From: Breviolum minutum Mf 1.05b.01
Lineage: Eukaryota > Sar > Dinophyceae > Suessiales > Symbiodiniaceae
Direction: 5' to 3'
DNA: 64,000 nucleotides
NCBI GenBank assembly: GCA_000507305.1
Contig: DF239161.1
Coordinates: 226,541 to 290,540 of the forward strand
The translations under genes were made by a program, and so were the position numbers. Below, in pieces: positions 33,382 to 45,218 of this stretch (position 1 is its first letter; each line of letters starts with the position of its first letter). The notes beneath the pieces were generated by a model. It was given only the letters and a program-made list of their open reading frames with translations, did no database searches and was not told the DNA's origin.

Positions 33382-33442
33382 GGAAACTGGGAGAATGGTC
33401 TCTTCCATGGAGAAGGAACCTTGACCTACGGCGATCCTAAAG
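33382..33442 (+). CDS. MORN gene exon i
   Basis: Acceptor aaaatgccag|GGA, GC donor CTAAAG|gcccgt, 61 nt. It reads GNWENGLFHGEGTLTYGDPK, a textbook MORN core from Gly-3 onward. The preceding exon must end with Y-x in phase 0 and was not found. The donor is chosen because it matches the phase of the 26-nt exon that follows. Confidence 0.8.
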
Positions 33443-34091
33443 GCCCGTCGTCGGACTTCCGGAAAGACTTTCCAACCATTTTTTTGTTGTCCCCCGAAAA
33501 AAAAAGGGTTCCTGGAACGCCAGGTGTCCTATTTTTTTAGGCAACCTTACCCCCAAAACCAGCAACTATTGCCTTAAAAATAGGGCACTTGGATTTCCAG
33601 GTTGGTTTTTGGAACCGAAGACGTTGCAACGTCTTTGGAACGTTTATAACAACAAAAAACCTTATCGTTTTGTTTAAGTTGTATAGTTGTTTTTGTTCTT
33701 TTGTTTCACACATTTAAGTTGAAGGTTTGAATTTGGAAAATGGAAAGTTGCAGTTCTTGGAAGGTGCCAAAAAGGGGCAATTCAGACCCCCATAAGATGG
33801 TAGGTATGTGGAAAATTTAAGCGGATGGGATTGCACACTCTCAAGATACTATAAGATACCTATGCAGAAAACAAGCTAGACTTGTCGATATGAAGATAGG
33901 GGTGATAAAAATGACTAAAATCATGAAAAAAAATGACAATAGAAATCATGTCCAAGGGGCATAAGACAAGTACTTTTGGTATCGAAGATATCCGGTGTTC
34001 ACCAGTTCACACGGAGGATCTCCCATTTTTGCAATGGTGTCATATATCAACTGCATTTCTCAATGGAATCTAAGGTTCCCCCCCCACTAGC

Positions 34092-34172
34092 TGCCAACCC
34101 CCCAAGAAATAGCCAGCCTTATTAAGGGCTCATGGTGGGCTTCATAACCCCTCAATAAGGCCGTATTTCCAC
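34092..34172. repeat. Family M repeat, partial
   Basis: gaaatagccagccttatta and ctcaataaggccgtatttcc are inverted. Confidence 0.5.
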
Positions 34173-34286
34173 GGAGGGAATGGCATTTGGGGAGGGGGGT
34201 CCCTTAGATTCCCATGATGGTTATATAGCCGGATTGCTTCCATCTTCAGGATGGTCATATGAGTCATATGTGTTCATGTCGCCCAG

Positions 34287-34312
34287 GTGGCATGGGCCGC
34301 GTGTTCTACAAG
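34287..34312 (+). CDS. MORN gene micro-exon j (26 nt)
   Basis: Acceptor gtcgcccag|GT, GC donor TACAAG|gcgcct. After the G of exon i it reads G-GMGRVFYK, and the next exon continues GTFVEGKRTGVG, so Y-K-G-T-F spans the splice. Phases 1 and 0 fit both neighbours. Confidence 0.6.
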
Positions 34313-34623
34313 GCGCCTTGGGAGGTGTTTCCACTAATGGAGTCGTCACCCGAAAAACCACAACAACCTTTTGAATCACAGATCTTGCTGTATCCAAACA
34401 AAAAACAAAAAGAAAAACAATAGTGAATTCAGAATTGGCAGGCTTTGGCAGCTGTTCATTATAGGGCCACCTTTGTGAGAAGATATTTGGACTACCTAAA
34501 ACACCTCCTCAACAGGTACGACTGGAAGTCTAGGGATATTGTACGACATGTTAGCATTTCATTTTCTACCTTCGGTACCTTCGGAGGATGGATCAATGGA
34601 TCCCTTCCAGTCCCCCCTTGCAG

Positions 34624-34677
34624 GGCACCTTCGTCGAGGGAAAACGTACCGGAGTTGGCCGTGTCTTTGATGTCAAG
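34624..34677 (+). CDS. MORN gene exon k
   Basis: Acceptor ccccccttgcag|GGC, probable GA donor GTCAAG|gacctt. It reads GTFVEGKRTGVGRVFDVK. Together with the YK of the previous exon this is a clean MORN unit. The 3' end is less sure: GT donors at 34,663 and 34,672 would also keep phase 0. Confidence 0.75.
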
Positions 34678-34838
34678 GACCTTTTGGGGAGAAAACTCCG
34701 TGTATAATTTGCATCTAAGAAAACTCCAAAAAGCTCCCTTTTGCAGTCATGTTTTTTTTGTACCTGTTTACCTTTGACTCACCTTTTTTTTCATTTTTAC
34801 TAACTTCCTGGAACATCCAAATAAGAGATTGAATAACC

Positions 34839-34929
34839 AGATGGTCCTTTCAAATATTTGTTATTTTCATACCTGCTCGGGGAAATGATCCTGACTAATA
34901 TTTTTCAACAGGGTTGACACCACCAACCG
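34839..34929. repeat. Family A MITE-like repeat
   Basis: cagatggtcctttcaaatatt to gggttgacaccaccaacc. Confidence 0.6.
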
Positions 34930-35615
34930 GATAAACAACAATTTTTGTATATTTTCATCTACCCTCCACCCATAAAAAACATCATGCAAATTATGAAGGT
35001 TTAGTGTTTTTGGGATCCCCCCCGGGCCCCAAAAAAATGGCGAGGATTGCATCCTGGGGTACAACTCCGCCAGGTTCCACCCCCTCCCAAAAAAATGAGG
35101 AAAACTATCATCTCTAAGGGAACCATCGTTGAAAATGCTGGGTTTTTTCCCCAAAACCCTTTCGGAGGTCATATATTTCGGATGGGCCGTGGGTTTTTGA
35201 AAGATATCTTTTTAAGTTTTCACTGCATAAAGGGAAATGATCGAATTCAGTTTGGATTTGTTGTTGTTTTTTGTTCAGGGAAAGCAGTTTGACAAGCCGC
35301 TTCGATGCTGTCGCAGGATGGACATTTGAAGCTCCTGTGCAAGTGCGCTGAATTTCGGGGGGGGTTCGAGGTTGATGATTGAATCTTTCTCTACCATGTG
35401 ATCAGATGGGGCAGCGAGCCAAGAGCCAGGGATGATGTAATTGGAGCATATTGGAGCCCAGGGATTTTTTTTGCGTATTTGCCGTGCTACTAAACGAGGA
35501 GAAAACAACCAATGAATCCTCAAAATCACCAGCATATCACAGGGTAGTCGTTCTTAAATGTTGGTTGATCATGCGGTTTCCAAAAGGATCCTTAAAGAAA
35601 ACCACCATTTTGGAG

Positions 35616-35680
35616 GAATCAAATTCAATGCGTAAACGCTGGATGTTTTTGCATCAACGCTATGAGGGATCTTTTTGCTG
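35616..35680 (+). CDS. Candidate MORN exon l
   Basis: Weak acceptor (attttggag|GAA) and an open frame ESNSMRKRWMFLHQ followed by RYEGSFCWGDN. The Y-E-G-S-F start resembles a MORN unit, but spacing to the previous unit is long and no donor fits the next candidate. Confidence 0.3.
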
Positions 35681-35917
35681 GGGGGACAACACAGCTGGTT
35701 GACTTGTGACATGCTAAAACTAGATGCTTCTAACTCTCTGGGAATCTAGCATAGCTCATAGTAATTCCACCCGGCTTTCTCTATCGAAAATGCATCTGTA
35801 TAGAAATGGTGGGATTTTTCTATCAAGATGTTGTATTACACCCTAAGGGATCCAGATATGTCACTGAGAATCCGGGATAGGGTCGATGACTGGTCAACCC
35901 ACCCCCCCGGCCACGTA

Positions 35918-36027
35918 TCCCCCGGCAGAAATAAGGGTTTTTATAGCCGGCCTTACGAAGGGAAACCAACGGTTAATCCATCTAAAAAGCCCTGATCACA
36001 AGGCCTTACTTCTGGGTAGGTTTGGGT
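35918..36027. repeat. Family M repeat
   Basis: ccggcagaaataagggttttta opposes aaggccttacttctgggta; centre gggaaaccaacggtta. Confidence 0.65.
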
Positions 36028-36310
36028 GGGGGTAGGTGGAGCAGCCATGATGTTTTGATGGCACTTGGCAGAACGACCAAATCACTGTTGTGTGAGAGCT
36101 GTTCGGAAGCTGAGAAATCGTTGGTAGTAATAAGCTGGGTGGCTTTTTTTAGGGATTTTCTTTTTTAATTAATTGGGTGACGATTGGGTAATTTTGCTAT
36201 TGGGTAATATCCAAAATCAGTGCTGTATCAGTGGGTTTTATGTTATCACACCAACAAAAAACCATTTATAACTAGGTGAGTCATACCTTCATACCCCATT
36301 TAGACATTGA

Positions 36311-36432
36311 TCCTACCCTCCGGTAATCTAACATAGCAGGCTGGAAAATGGACCTGGATTGAAGATATATATTTCCTATTTCAAAATGGGGGATTTTCCA
36401 GCCAGCGGACTGTTAGTTTGTCCCTGGAGGGT
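36311..36432. repeat. Family D MITE-like repeat
   Basis: ctaccctccggtaatctaaca opposes ctgttagtttgtccctggaggg; the inner ggctggaaaat/attttccagcc arms are perfect. Confidence 0.75.
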
Positions 36433-36464
36433 TTTCACCCCCTTTGCCTTGGACATCCAATCAT

Positions 36465-36619
36465 ACTTGGAGGATCATCCCAGGACTTGTAAGTGGTTAG
36501 GATCACCCCCGTTTATAAGCCATGAAAAGGCCATTTGGAAGGGGAAGGTTGCCCCAGTTATGGGGCCTTCTAACTATGGTTATCAACTACTTACAAGTCA
36601 TGGGATGATCCTCCAAGTA
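36465..36619. repeat. Family L palindrome
   Basis: tacttggaggatcatcccag opposes tgggatgatcctccaagta; the next arms gacttgtaagtggtta and caactacttacaagtc also pair. Confidence 0.75.
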
Positions 36620-36668
36620 TTGGCGCCGGTGACGGCTTTGCCAAAATTTCCCCACCCGCCTTTGCCAG

Positions 36669-36771
36669 GTTCGAAAACGACAAGATCGTCACCTCTAAAA
36701 GCAAAGAAGAATATGGATGGCCCCTGGGACCCCCGATGAGATGGGAAAAACTGACAGACCCAGATGGAAAA
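36669..36771 (+). CDS. Candidate MORN gene exon m
   Basis: Acceptor cctttgccag|G and 34 open codons: FENDKIVTSKSKEEYGWP, then PPMRWEKLTDPDGKA. FENDK could be the F-5 position of a MORN unit, with the rest a linker. The donor is uncertain: GC at AAA|gctata (drawn), or GA at AAACT|gacaga, which would fit the phase of the exon at 37,944. Confidence 0.4.
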
Positions 36772-36882
36772 GCTATATATAGATTTACCTAATAAAAAAG
36801 TAAACTAAATCTGGGGCGGCATGTTAAGATAATCAAAGAATCACAGCTATTTTTGGCATATCAATACTTTAATCTTTGTTTT

Positions 36883-36955
36883 CATGTAGGTAGAATATAT
36901 CATACATGGATCATATGGATGTAAAAATGGTAAATGTAGGTAACATATATATATA
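36883..36955. repeat. Family E fragment
   Basis: tatcatacatggatcatatgg and ggtaaatgtaggtaac. Confidence 0.45.
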
Positions 36956-36999
36956 TATTACATTGAGTCTCTGCGGTTGGTATTTCTTGTTGACCGAGG

Positions 37000-37940
37000 T
37001 GGGATGAATTATTCACTTATCCTTTTCGGAGGGGTGGTGATTGAAGGGTAGCCTGTTTAGGGCTATGTATACATGTATATATTTAAACATGAACCAAAAA
37101 GACGCAATGGTTTAATTCACCTTTGAGTCATGAATAATGTAAACAGGCAGACATTCATGTCAAAGCCTATTTATGGGTGAATGGTTGAAGGCTGAATCCT
37201 GATCATGTTGCATAAAAGCCAGACTCAAGCAAAATTGCCGAGTAACATGACCGATTGATCACCCTTTCCAATCTGTGATATATCTATAGTTGTACATATT
37301 ACATACAGACAATATACAACAGTTAAGAGACCCCTTGTCCCGGCTAGAGCAAATGATAGAGACAATGTGATTTATGTTTAACATTAGGGACAGAAAATAT
37401 CAATGGGAACATTGCGAGGTGTTCACGCCTCGAAGCTTTGAGTTGTTCTACTGACCTTGGAACCTATAGTGGGATAATCCAATGGTGTAACCATGTATTT
37501 TTTGATATACTTACTTGTAATTTTGGAGCCTACTTGGAATGGTTCCAATTGGCTAGTGACCGTCTCAAACTGAACCTCCAACAGCATCCTATATATGCGC
37601 CACGTTTGTGTCACCAGTGACCAGTATCCAAGCTGCGCCAAACTTCGATACTACCTTTGGACTTCAAAAAACTCATCAAAAAAATGAAGGAGTTTTAAGC
37701 CCTAAAAATTAAGGTTGTGGGTTACCAGGGTAATTATATATACTACTAATATACATAAACCCCATAGATGGATGCCCAAAATCCCCTCTAAACACCGAAA
37801 ACCTGATGAGATTTTTGAAAATTGGATAACAACTGGATCCTATTCTGAAATGGAAAGGTTTGGGCACCCTGAAACCTGTATACGGCTCCCACGATTTCCC
37901 TTCGTTAAATGATGCAAGCATCTATGGCTTTTTCCTCGTT
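37000..37940. other. No gene or clear repeat seen
   Basis: Short ORFs only, mostly overlapping on opposite strands. Confidence 0.4.
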
Positions 37941-37943
37941 GAG

Positions 37944-38013
37944 GCTGTGCTTGGATCGTCGAAAGCAAGATGGCGAGGGTCCAGGGAAGTACTTCTATGG
38001 AGTCATCGGCCAG
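37944..38013 (+). CDS. MORN gene exon n
   Basis: Pyrimidine-rich acceptor (gctttttcctcgttgag|G), GC donor GGCCAG|gcgagg, 70 nt. It reads LCLDRRKQDGEGPGKYFYG then VIGQ; D-G-E-G-P-G-K-Y matches the G12-x-G14 end of a MORN unit. It ends in phase 0, as the next exon needs. Confidence 0.6.
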
Positions 38014-38391
38014 GCGAGGGGCCGTTTTTTTCGGGGTCGATGGCCGACGGTTCTTTTGTGCGACTGGTTTTGGTTTTTGGTGGTTTCGAAAGACGATGGA
38101 GTTTTCATGAGTTTTCCTCCTTTCATCCTAGCTTTTTGGAATTTGCGTTATTTTTTTGAAGGTTTCGAACTTGCACATTTTGACGAACATAGTACAGATA
38201 TAATTATATTTATATATATATATAACTTGATTTAACGCTATTAACGGTATAATGTAATGCTGTTTAGATCCTGTTAACTCCCGTATAACCTCCCGTCGAT
38301 TTGTGGTGGTTGGTTCATTGAGGTGCTTCTAAGCCGAAAAATCAAAAACGTTAATAAGGCTTTTGGGATGTGTTGTGACTGTGTCTCAAGA

Positions 38392-38527
38392 CTACTGGGA
38401 TGTCCGGCTGGAAGTGAAGTTAGTAACGATTCGTTAGTTGGTTGATTTCACCTACTTAAGGGACGGAAATAACCTACTTATATAGGGGTGAAATCACCCA
38501 GTTACTAAGTACCACGGACATCCCAGT
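38392..38527. repeat. Family B MITE-like repeat
   Basis: ctactgggatgtccggctgg to accacggacatcccagtag, inverted relative to most copies. Confidence 0.75.
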
Positions 38528-38529
38528 AG

Positions 38530-39200
38530 AGGCCCTAAAATCTATCAGTTTCCGGCAAAGATGAACTATTTCCACAAGATTTAGGGTCCTTACATTTGAG
38601 ACATTATAGAATTGCGCACAACTCCGTTAGAAGTGCAGATGTGTGGTCATCATCAATCTTAAGTGAAGAGAAGGATCAAATAAATTCATAGCAGTTTTGG
38701 CAGGGTGTTGCAATCATGTTTTAAAGGCCCTTCAGGATCCTTCATGTGTTTGAGAACATGTACCATTTGACAGTATCTACCAGGCTACCAGGTCTTTAAT
38801 TATACAATCTGTGTTAGCATGATGGTTTAAACGTACCCAACCAAACAACGACAACCCTTTGAGTCCAAACCATGTCTTGTTTGAAGAAATCGACTCACTT
38901 TTTCATACGTTTTTCTTCTGGCCGAGTCTATGGATTTACCCTCTTTCAAAAGGATCCCAAATTGCAGCAAATCATTCTAAATCGAGGTAGATCTGGTCTA
39001 GCCTGTCACACCTCACCTGCCAAATGCCCTGAATTTGCCGAAAAAATTCGGGGATCAAACTACCTTTGCAAATGCTAGTTATGTTCAATCCACATGATAT
39101 GGGAATCTTGATTTACCAAGAAGGAGTCCATGGGATGGACTGATCGAGGTTCAGTTAAGCCTCAAATGATTCTGAATGTTGGTGCCTTACTATGCGTTCT
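38530..39200. other. No assignable gene
   Basis: An open + frame near 38,980-39,075 (RGRSGLACHTSPAKCPEF) has no splice support. Confidence 0.35.
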
Positions 39201-39209
39201 ATTTTATAC

Positions 39210-39336
39210 TGTGATGTCCTGCCGGTACTTGGTAACTGGGTGATTTCACCCCTATATAACTAGGTTCTGAGTCCTTTAAGTAGGTGAAATAAACCAACTT
39301 ACTAACTAGTTGATAACTTCCATGGACATCCCAGCA
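39210..39336. repeat. Family B MITE-like repeat
   Basis: ctgtgatgtcctgccggtac to cttccatggacatcccagca. Confidence 0.75.
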
Positions 39337-39464
39337 TGTTTTCTAGTTTATATAAGAATCCCCAATGAAAAGGATTTATCACTTGAGCAACGTTCAATGC
39401 GTCCTTCATAGGGATCCTTAGTAGCTTGTGATAGTCCCTATACAACTGGGCAGTACAATTCCCT

Positions 39465-39606
39465 ACAAGGTGGGGCCCCCTTCAGTTATAATTGAGTTAT
39501 GGGGCCCCTCTAAATGGCCGAAAATAAATGGGTAAGTGGGGTGAAGCAACCCCTATAAGTGGAGTTATAACTCCATTTAGATTTATCCATTTATAACTGG
39601 TAGGTC
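39465..39606. repeat. Family F repeat
   Basis: acaaggtggggcccccttc to ttataactggtaggtcc, with aatggccgaaaataaatggg inside. Confidence 0.65.
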
Positions 39607-39813
39607 CAAGCCGACCATTAAAGAAGACCATGAAATTTAGCAGGGATTTCTTTCATCAACAATTCCAGGGGACTATCTTTTTAATGGTCTTTTTTCACTT
39701 CCACGGATATATTTTATACATTTACAAGCAGTAAATTCTTTGATGTTTTTTTTTTTATCTTATCGGCACATCACATTCTTCAAAGCAGTTGTTTTCTCAC
39801 TGTGGATCACCAG

Positions 39814-39855
39814 GATGGTGAATTGGGCACTTGGGGCACCCTCTACTCTGCTCGT
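39814..39855 (+). CDS. MORN gene exon o (probable)
   Basis: Acceptor gtggatcaccag|GAT, GC donor GCTCGT|gctgtg (or TCT|gctcgt six bases earlier). It reads DGELGTWGTLYSAR. Phase 0 at both ends agrees with exon n upstream and with the next candidates. The MORN-like G-T-W-G pattern is weak. Confidence 0.5.
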
Positions 39856-40082
39856 GCTGTGCAAGATCCGTGCTCACCCTCAGATGGATAGAAATGGCGG
39901 GTGAGTTTCAGTCACGACCGTAACCTCAGTCCTCGATTGTTCTCCTGGTTTTTCTTTAGATCAGGTCAAGTATGATCCAAAGTAGACACAGAATCTGTCT
40001 CGGGGGCCCTGAAGAATCCCACATTCTAAAAAATCATCTTGTCTCAAGATGAGGGGCATTCGTCCACCTCCAAAAAAAGCAG

Positions 40083-40226
40083 GTGGACCCATACCAATTA
40101 TAAATCGACTTATGGGGCCCCTATAAATGGCCGAAAATAAATGGGAAACTGGGGTGGTTGGCATCCTCTATAAGTTAGTTATAACCCCAACAAAAAAAAA
40201 AACGGGTAGTTGGGCCCCGCCTTGTA
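40083..40226. repeat. Family F repeat
   Basis: ggtggacccataccaattat to gggccccgccttgta; aatggccgaaaataaatggg inside. Confidence 0.65.
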
Positions 40227-40229
40227 CTA

Positions 40230-40890
40230 TTTTTGCCTGCGAATCTCTGGCCAAATTTAGTGCTGGTGATGATTAGCTATGGTGATCCAGTGGAGAAAAC
40301 TGTGGCAAGAAGCGATATGAAATGGATGTATTTAGGTATGCCAAAGTCTATACACACAACTTGAGTAGTGAAGGTTGTTGGTTGTTGGGTTTATATAATA
40401 GGATGCTATAACCTAGCAAGCAATCACAAAATACTGTATGATCTACACATATGTTAAACTTTTGTATGTTGAACTGTTCAGCCACTTACAAGAATTTCCC
40501 TTGGCAACCAATCTACGTAGAATAGGATACTGGTTTGAACGTTTCGCACCATAGTTACAAAACTCTGTTCGATTCCATTTTTCTACATCTTTTCATCCAA
40601 GGCACACCCCAGATAGTCAAAAAGGGGAGACCAACAAAACACTACGAACACGAACGCCAAAGGAAAGAAAAGAACATAACATGACAGCAACAAAAACCTA
40701 GCCTAAAACTATATGAGTTTCATTTTCCATAAGTCACCTATGTTTTTTTTAGGTTTCAATACACAAGTCATCTTCCAGTCATTCAAATGTCATTCAACAG
40801 TCATTTTTCCGATTCGCTTACGGATTGCCTCCAACTTTGAGCGCCGGAATCGAAATTTCTCACCGAATCCCCACCGAAGCATGCTGCAGG
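40230..40890. other. No gene seen
   Basis: AT-rich. No palindromic repeat or splice-flanked segment was recognised. Confidence 0.4.
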
Positions 40891-40902
40891 GATTTCTTGC
40901 AG

Positions 40903-40929
40903 TGCGTCCAAGAAGGAAAGCCCTACCAG
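40903..40929 (+). CDS. MORN gene micro-exon candidate (27 nt)
   Basis: Both sites are canonical: ggatttcttgcag|TGC and TACCAG|gtgctg. It reads CVQEGKPYQ in phase 0/0, which fits both neighbours. It is too short for an independent test. Confidence 0.4.
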
Positions 40930-41481
40930 GTGCTGTGTTTCTTTTTTTTCTTGACTCTGCAACAAAAATCTCGTGGAAAACCTCGTGTTTTGTAGAAAAC
41001 AAAAAATGGATATGATGCCTGGATCATGTGTTCACTTTCTGTGAATTTTTACCACATTTTTTTTGGGGGGTGGATGAAGTTCTGAACGAAGTTCCTTTTG
41101 TTGTTGATTAGATTCCAAGATGTCAATCCTAAAGCTGACCCGGTCAAAATGGGAGGGCACAGTTTGGTTCCAGGTACCTAGCATATATGGATGTTTCCTA
41201 AAATAGTGGTACCCCCAAATCATCCATTTTAATAGGGTTTTCCATTATAAACCATCCATTTTGGGGGTTTCCCCCTATTTTTGGAAACACCCATATAATA
41301 TATTTTATATAATTTTGCTTTAAGTCCTTTTGGGTTGGCCCATCTTCCAGTAATAGTGGCGAAAATGAAAGTTTAGGTCGGGATCTCCGACCCAAAAAGA
41401 TACAATGTAATGTCATCCTGGTGGTGAGGATCACTGGGAAAGGGGGGATAACAAAATTTTACACCGCTTTTTGGATCGCTT

Positions 41482-41570
41482 TATGGTATGTATATATTTT
41501 ACCTGCATTTAGTTGATGTTTATGGCAAATGTATAGATAAATATACCAGCCCCATTGATCTTATGGGTAC
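41482..41570. repeat. Family E MITE-like repeat
   Basis: tatggtatgtatatatttta opposes taaatataccagccccattg; the inner arm is ggcaaatgtatag. Confidence 0.6.
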
Positions 41571-42670
41571 TACATTTGAGTGTCAAACTCATGGTCTTCA
41601 TACCTTTACAGAATCATTCTGTCAGTTGGACCCCTTAGCTTCTCATGGCGGTGTCGGTTTCATAGGTTGATATGGGGTGGGTGGGAAATGCCTCAAAAGT
41701 TTCGGTAGAACACGCTCGAACCTCACATGGTAAAACACCGCCAAGGAAGAAATGATTTTCTGTACGTAGAGCAATTGGAGTCTCTCTAGTGTTCAACAAC
41801 CCCAAGGCTCTGAGGATCCAGGCACGTCATAGGAATGGGATTTCCCCTATGATCCTATTCTGGGATGGGATTGAGACCATCAATCCTACACTAGAGAGGG
41901 GTCTGGATTCTTAGAGCAAAAGCAGAAGATATTATGGAGCTATCATTTCACTTCTTGGATGTGTTATTCTCGTTTTTTGTTTGGGAGTCGCATTCACCAT
42001 CAAATGCATTCACCAGATAATTTGCAGGTGCCGTCATGACGACATCGTTTTCCAAAAAAAGATAAGTCACTTGTATTGGGGATGGTCATCATTTAATGAC
42101 AGGAATCCTTATAACGGGTATATAATCCCTATCACGTTGACCATCCCTTACAGTGAAGCAATGGGGAGTTTAGACTAAAGCCTTGAAACTTTCATAGGGA
42201 AAATGGCGGGGTCCCTTGAAATAGTGGGGCCCAAACTGTTGAACCCGCCTGTTGGAGCCTTTAAATGGTGGAGATACCCAATAAAATCAATACATATAGC
42301 CATATATAAGGCGTATATGGGGTTGATTATTAAGACTAGCATCCCAAAGGTACCACCGTTTTCCCAATGAAATAAGTGTACTCCAAGCTCAATTCCTTGG
42401 TAAAAACGGAATATAAGTAAATACACCAGGGACATGCAACATGGAACTCAAACATGCGGGTTTATTGCAATTGACCTGTTGTTTCTTTCAATAAACAGCC
42501 TGTTCCACGGGTTCATTTTCAGGTTCCAGTTGTTTTAATCGAAAGAACGCTGGTTGCATAGTCACGTTGTTCTTAACGGCTTTAGTCTATTTTAGGGATC
42601 AGTCTGGCACACTATGGGAATGCCAATCAACACAGCTAGGATCATTGGATAGACATGGAACAATTCATTT

Positions 42671-42810
42671 GAGCCATGAACAAAAACCTGGTTGTTTAGG
42701 GTATATGGGGCATTATACTACCCAATTATATAGGGATTCTAAGGATCCCTATTAACCGACCAGGATGACTCATGGAAAGTGGCAGTGGGTTTTTTTCGTG
42801 GCTCATTTCG
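42671..42810. repeat. Family C repeat, full length
   Basis: tgagccatgaacaaaaacct opposes gtgggtttttttcgtggctca; the inner ends are ggttgtttaggg and attaaccgaccagg. This copy shows the full outer inverted ends. Confidence 0.75.
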
Positions 42811-43091
42811 CTTGAAAAAATCCTGGAATTGGTGATGGATCGAGCCCGTTTTGCAGAAAGAGAATCCTCAAAATGAGCAGCTGCAGTATATTCTCTACCA
42901 TGGTCAGTGGAAGGCCTGCCTGTTGAGTTGTGGTGAGTTTTTGAAGCTGGGCAGTTGAAGGGGTTGTAATAGGGATGGGAAGGAAAAGGTTTCTGCTAAA
43001 AGTCCACCTTCTTTGAGTATTTTGAGGTGAAAATCGATGTCCCCGCAAGGTATGTTTTGAAACAGGGCTTTTATCAACCAATGTGTACCCC

Positions 43092-43219
43092 AATGGGATG
43101 TCCATGGTACTTAGTCACTGGACTATAACCCCTATATAAGTTGGTTGCAAGTCCCTTAAGTAGGTTACACACCAACTTACTAAGTACATAGTTACTAAAA
43201 TCCATAGACACCCTTGCAG
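43092..43219. repeat. Family B MITE-like repeat
   Basis: atgggatgtccatggtactt to aatccatagacacccttgca. Confidence 0.7.
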
Positions 43220-43330
43220 TGTCTTCCAGTCATGTTTTTGGTTTCAGTTTGGACCCTTTTTTTTCCAATCTACCGGAGGCCTAAAAAAGGAGGGGACCCA
43301 AGTTATTCCGAAGCAAGAAATCGGAGGGGT

Positions 43331-43478
43331 ACAAGGTGGGCCCCAACAATCGTAATAAATGGACTTATGTAAAACCCCTATAAATGGCCGAACATAAATG
43401 GGTAACTTAGGTGAAATAACCCCTATAAGTGGAGTTATGGGCCCCGACTTACAGCTGGTTTTGGGCCCACCTTGTATG
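43331..43478. repeat. Family F repeat, full length
   Basis: acaaggtgggccccaacaat opposes tttgggcccaccttgtat; the inner arms are aaatggacttat and aagtggagttat. Confidence 0.75.
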
Positions 43479-43754
43479 ATTGATTTTTGCTGGAAGATGA
43501 ATGGAAACTGTGCAAGGCAAAAAAAGATGACAGGATCTGGTCCAATCAAGGCATTGGACAATTTTCTCTCGAAACTTTCTATATTGCCTACCCTTTGGTT
43601 TCTGGAAAGGCCTTGCAGATTGCATAAGATGTGAATTGCAAGAACCTTACCGTTGACAAATTATGGTTAATTACAACCATTCATGCAGTCAAATGGATCG
43701 ATCCTATGTTCCAGGATAGCGTACCAGATGGTTTCGGAGTGCAACATTTTGCAG

Positions 43755-43787
43755 GTGTATCTTGGGTCCGCACGCAGGGAATCAACA
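43755..43787 (+). CDS. MORN gene exon candidate
   Basis: Acceptor caacattttgcag|GTG; donor GC at TCAACA|gcgtgt, or GT at GAAACC|gtatac at 43,812. It reads VYLGSARREST in phase 0. After the previous candidate it forms GKPYQVYLGS, a possible MORN start. The donor is uncertain. Confidence 0.4.
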
Positions 43788-43829
43788 GCGTGTGCAACTT
43801 TGTGTGAAACCGTATACAAGGAACGAAAC

Positions 43830-44960
43830 GAAGCAAATGTTGAATCTCAAAAGTGTTGCTGCTAGATTCAAAAAATAGATGAGAGGCCTCATGTTTAAAC
43901 AAAAACAACAAAACCTTTGCTTCAAACTCAGAAGCCTCCCAACAAAAACTCCAAGAAGACCAATTCACAGCCGTTTCAATATGCAGTTGGCCTGTTGTTT
44001 TTGAGTACAAGGAAGCTAGAGGATCATCAAAAAGGTTTGTTCCAGAGTTGAAACTGAACAAAGACAGTTTCAAATGTTTCAAAGACATTGAAACAGACTG
44101 CAGTATTTTCCTTTGTTCTAGCACTTGACACTGGTTGTAAGTTATATTTTATTGAATGTGAGATATCCATATGCAATTGTTTAGATGCTCCTTGGAGTTC
44201 ATAAATAGTTATTCTTTTTTCCCTACCAGTGGGGGATCAGCCAAGTAGAATCAATATGATTCCAGTCAAATATGTCAATATGTTTGGTAAGATCCTTTTC
44301 TACCATCATATTGATCACTGATGAAGTCACCACTTGGTATAGATATATGTTTGGAATTGTCAAAAACACTTTACCGATCATTGTGAAATTGCAAATCTCA
44401 GAAAAGTCCCACAGCATTTCCACAAAACTGCCCCAGTGACCCTAGACGTGCAGATGTCCCAAGTAGCCCCAAACCACTTTCAATAAAAGGTACTTTCTCA
44501 AACCCAGCTATTTCTGGGGGGTTGATTTGACCTTTGAGTGGGGAGGTTGTTGAACAGCTGTGAATTTACGTTTTCTTGTTTTTGCTGATGAAACGCAATG
44601 AATATGGAACCACAGACAGATCTTTTTATGTCAACTTGTTGATTTGTTTGGAGCGATTATTTCTTCGTTGTGGTATCCAGATATTTTCTGTATATTCTTT
44701 TTTTTGGTGCTTTGTTGGGTGAACAAATTCGAATAATTTGAATATATTTTGGGATGCTTTCAGTAGCAAATAAAGGTGACTGCAACTGACAGAGGTTTTT
44801 GCGTCCCACAAAATATCCCTTTTTTCTGTCAAGATAAGAACGAAACACCAACCATGAAGGTCTTATTAACCATGCGTTTCCCTGCAAAAAAGTCTAAGGC
44901 TTTAAATAAATCCCCATTTCGTTTGCGGGTGGCCACCCCCACCCCCCGTTAGTTTTCCCC
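43830..44960. other. No gene or clear repeat seen
   Basis: The minus-strand ORF at 43,681-44,124 is Ser/Phe-rich, without motif or splice support, and overlaps + strand candidate exons. Confidence 0.4.
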
Positions 44961-44965
44961 CCCAG

Positions 44966-45089
44966 GTTGACCAGCCGCCATTAAAGGGAGGCCCTCGGTT
45001 CAACACCAAGGCCCAAATGACATTGGAAAAGAATCCAATGCATCAAGCGCATGGTGGTACCTACACCGGTGACTTCTTGAACGGCAAGC
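44966..45089 (+). CDS. MORN gene exon p
   Basis: Strong acceptor (gttagttttccccccccag|GTT), donor GCAAGC|gtttgg, 124 nt. It reads VDQPPLKGGPRFNTKAQMT, LEKNPMHQAHGG and TYTGDFLNGK plus C. Joined to GT of the next exon the split codon is Arg, giving YTGDFLNGKRHGRGVW, a perfect MORN unit. The first half is a linker without MORN features. Confidence 0.75.
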
Positions 45090-45218
45090 GTTTGGAGCTT
45101 AGAGAATTCATCTGGTCGGTCGAATTCATGGGAATTGGTTCTTAAAGGGGCAGAAACAAACCTATCGTTAAACGGCAGAAACTTCCTCGAAAATAAATTT
45201 GGGGATTATTAAGGATAC

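Noticed and set aside
43681-44124. 147-aa minus-strand ORF
   Set aside because: No recognisable motif or start context, and it overlaps a + strand exon candidate with better splice sites.
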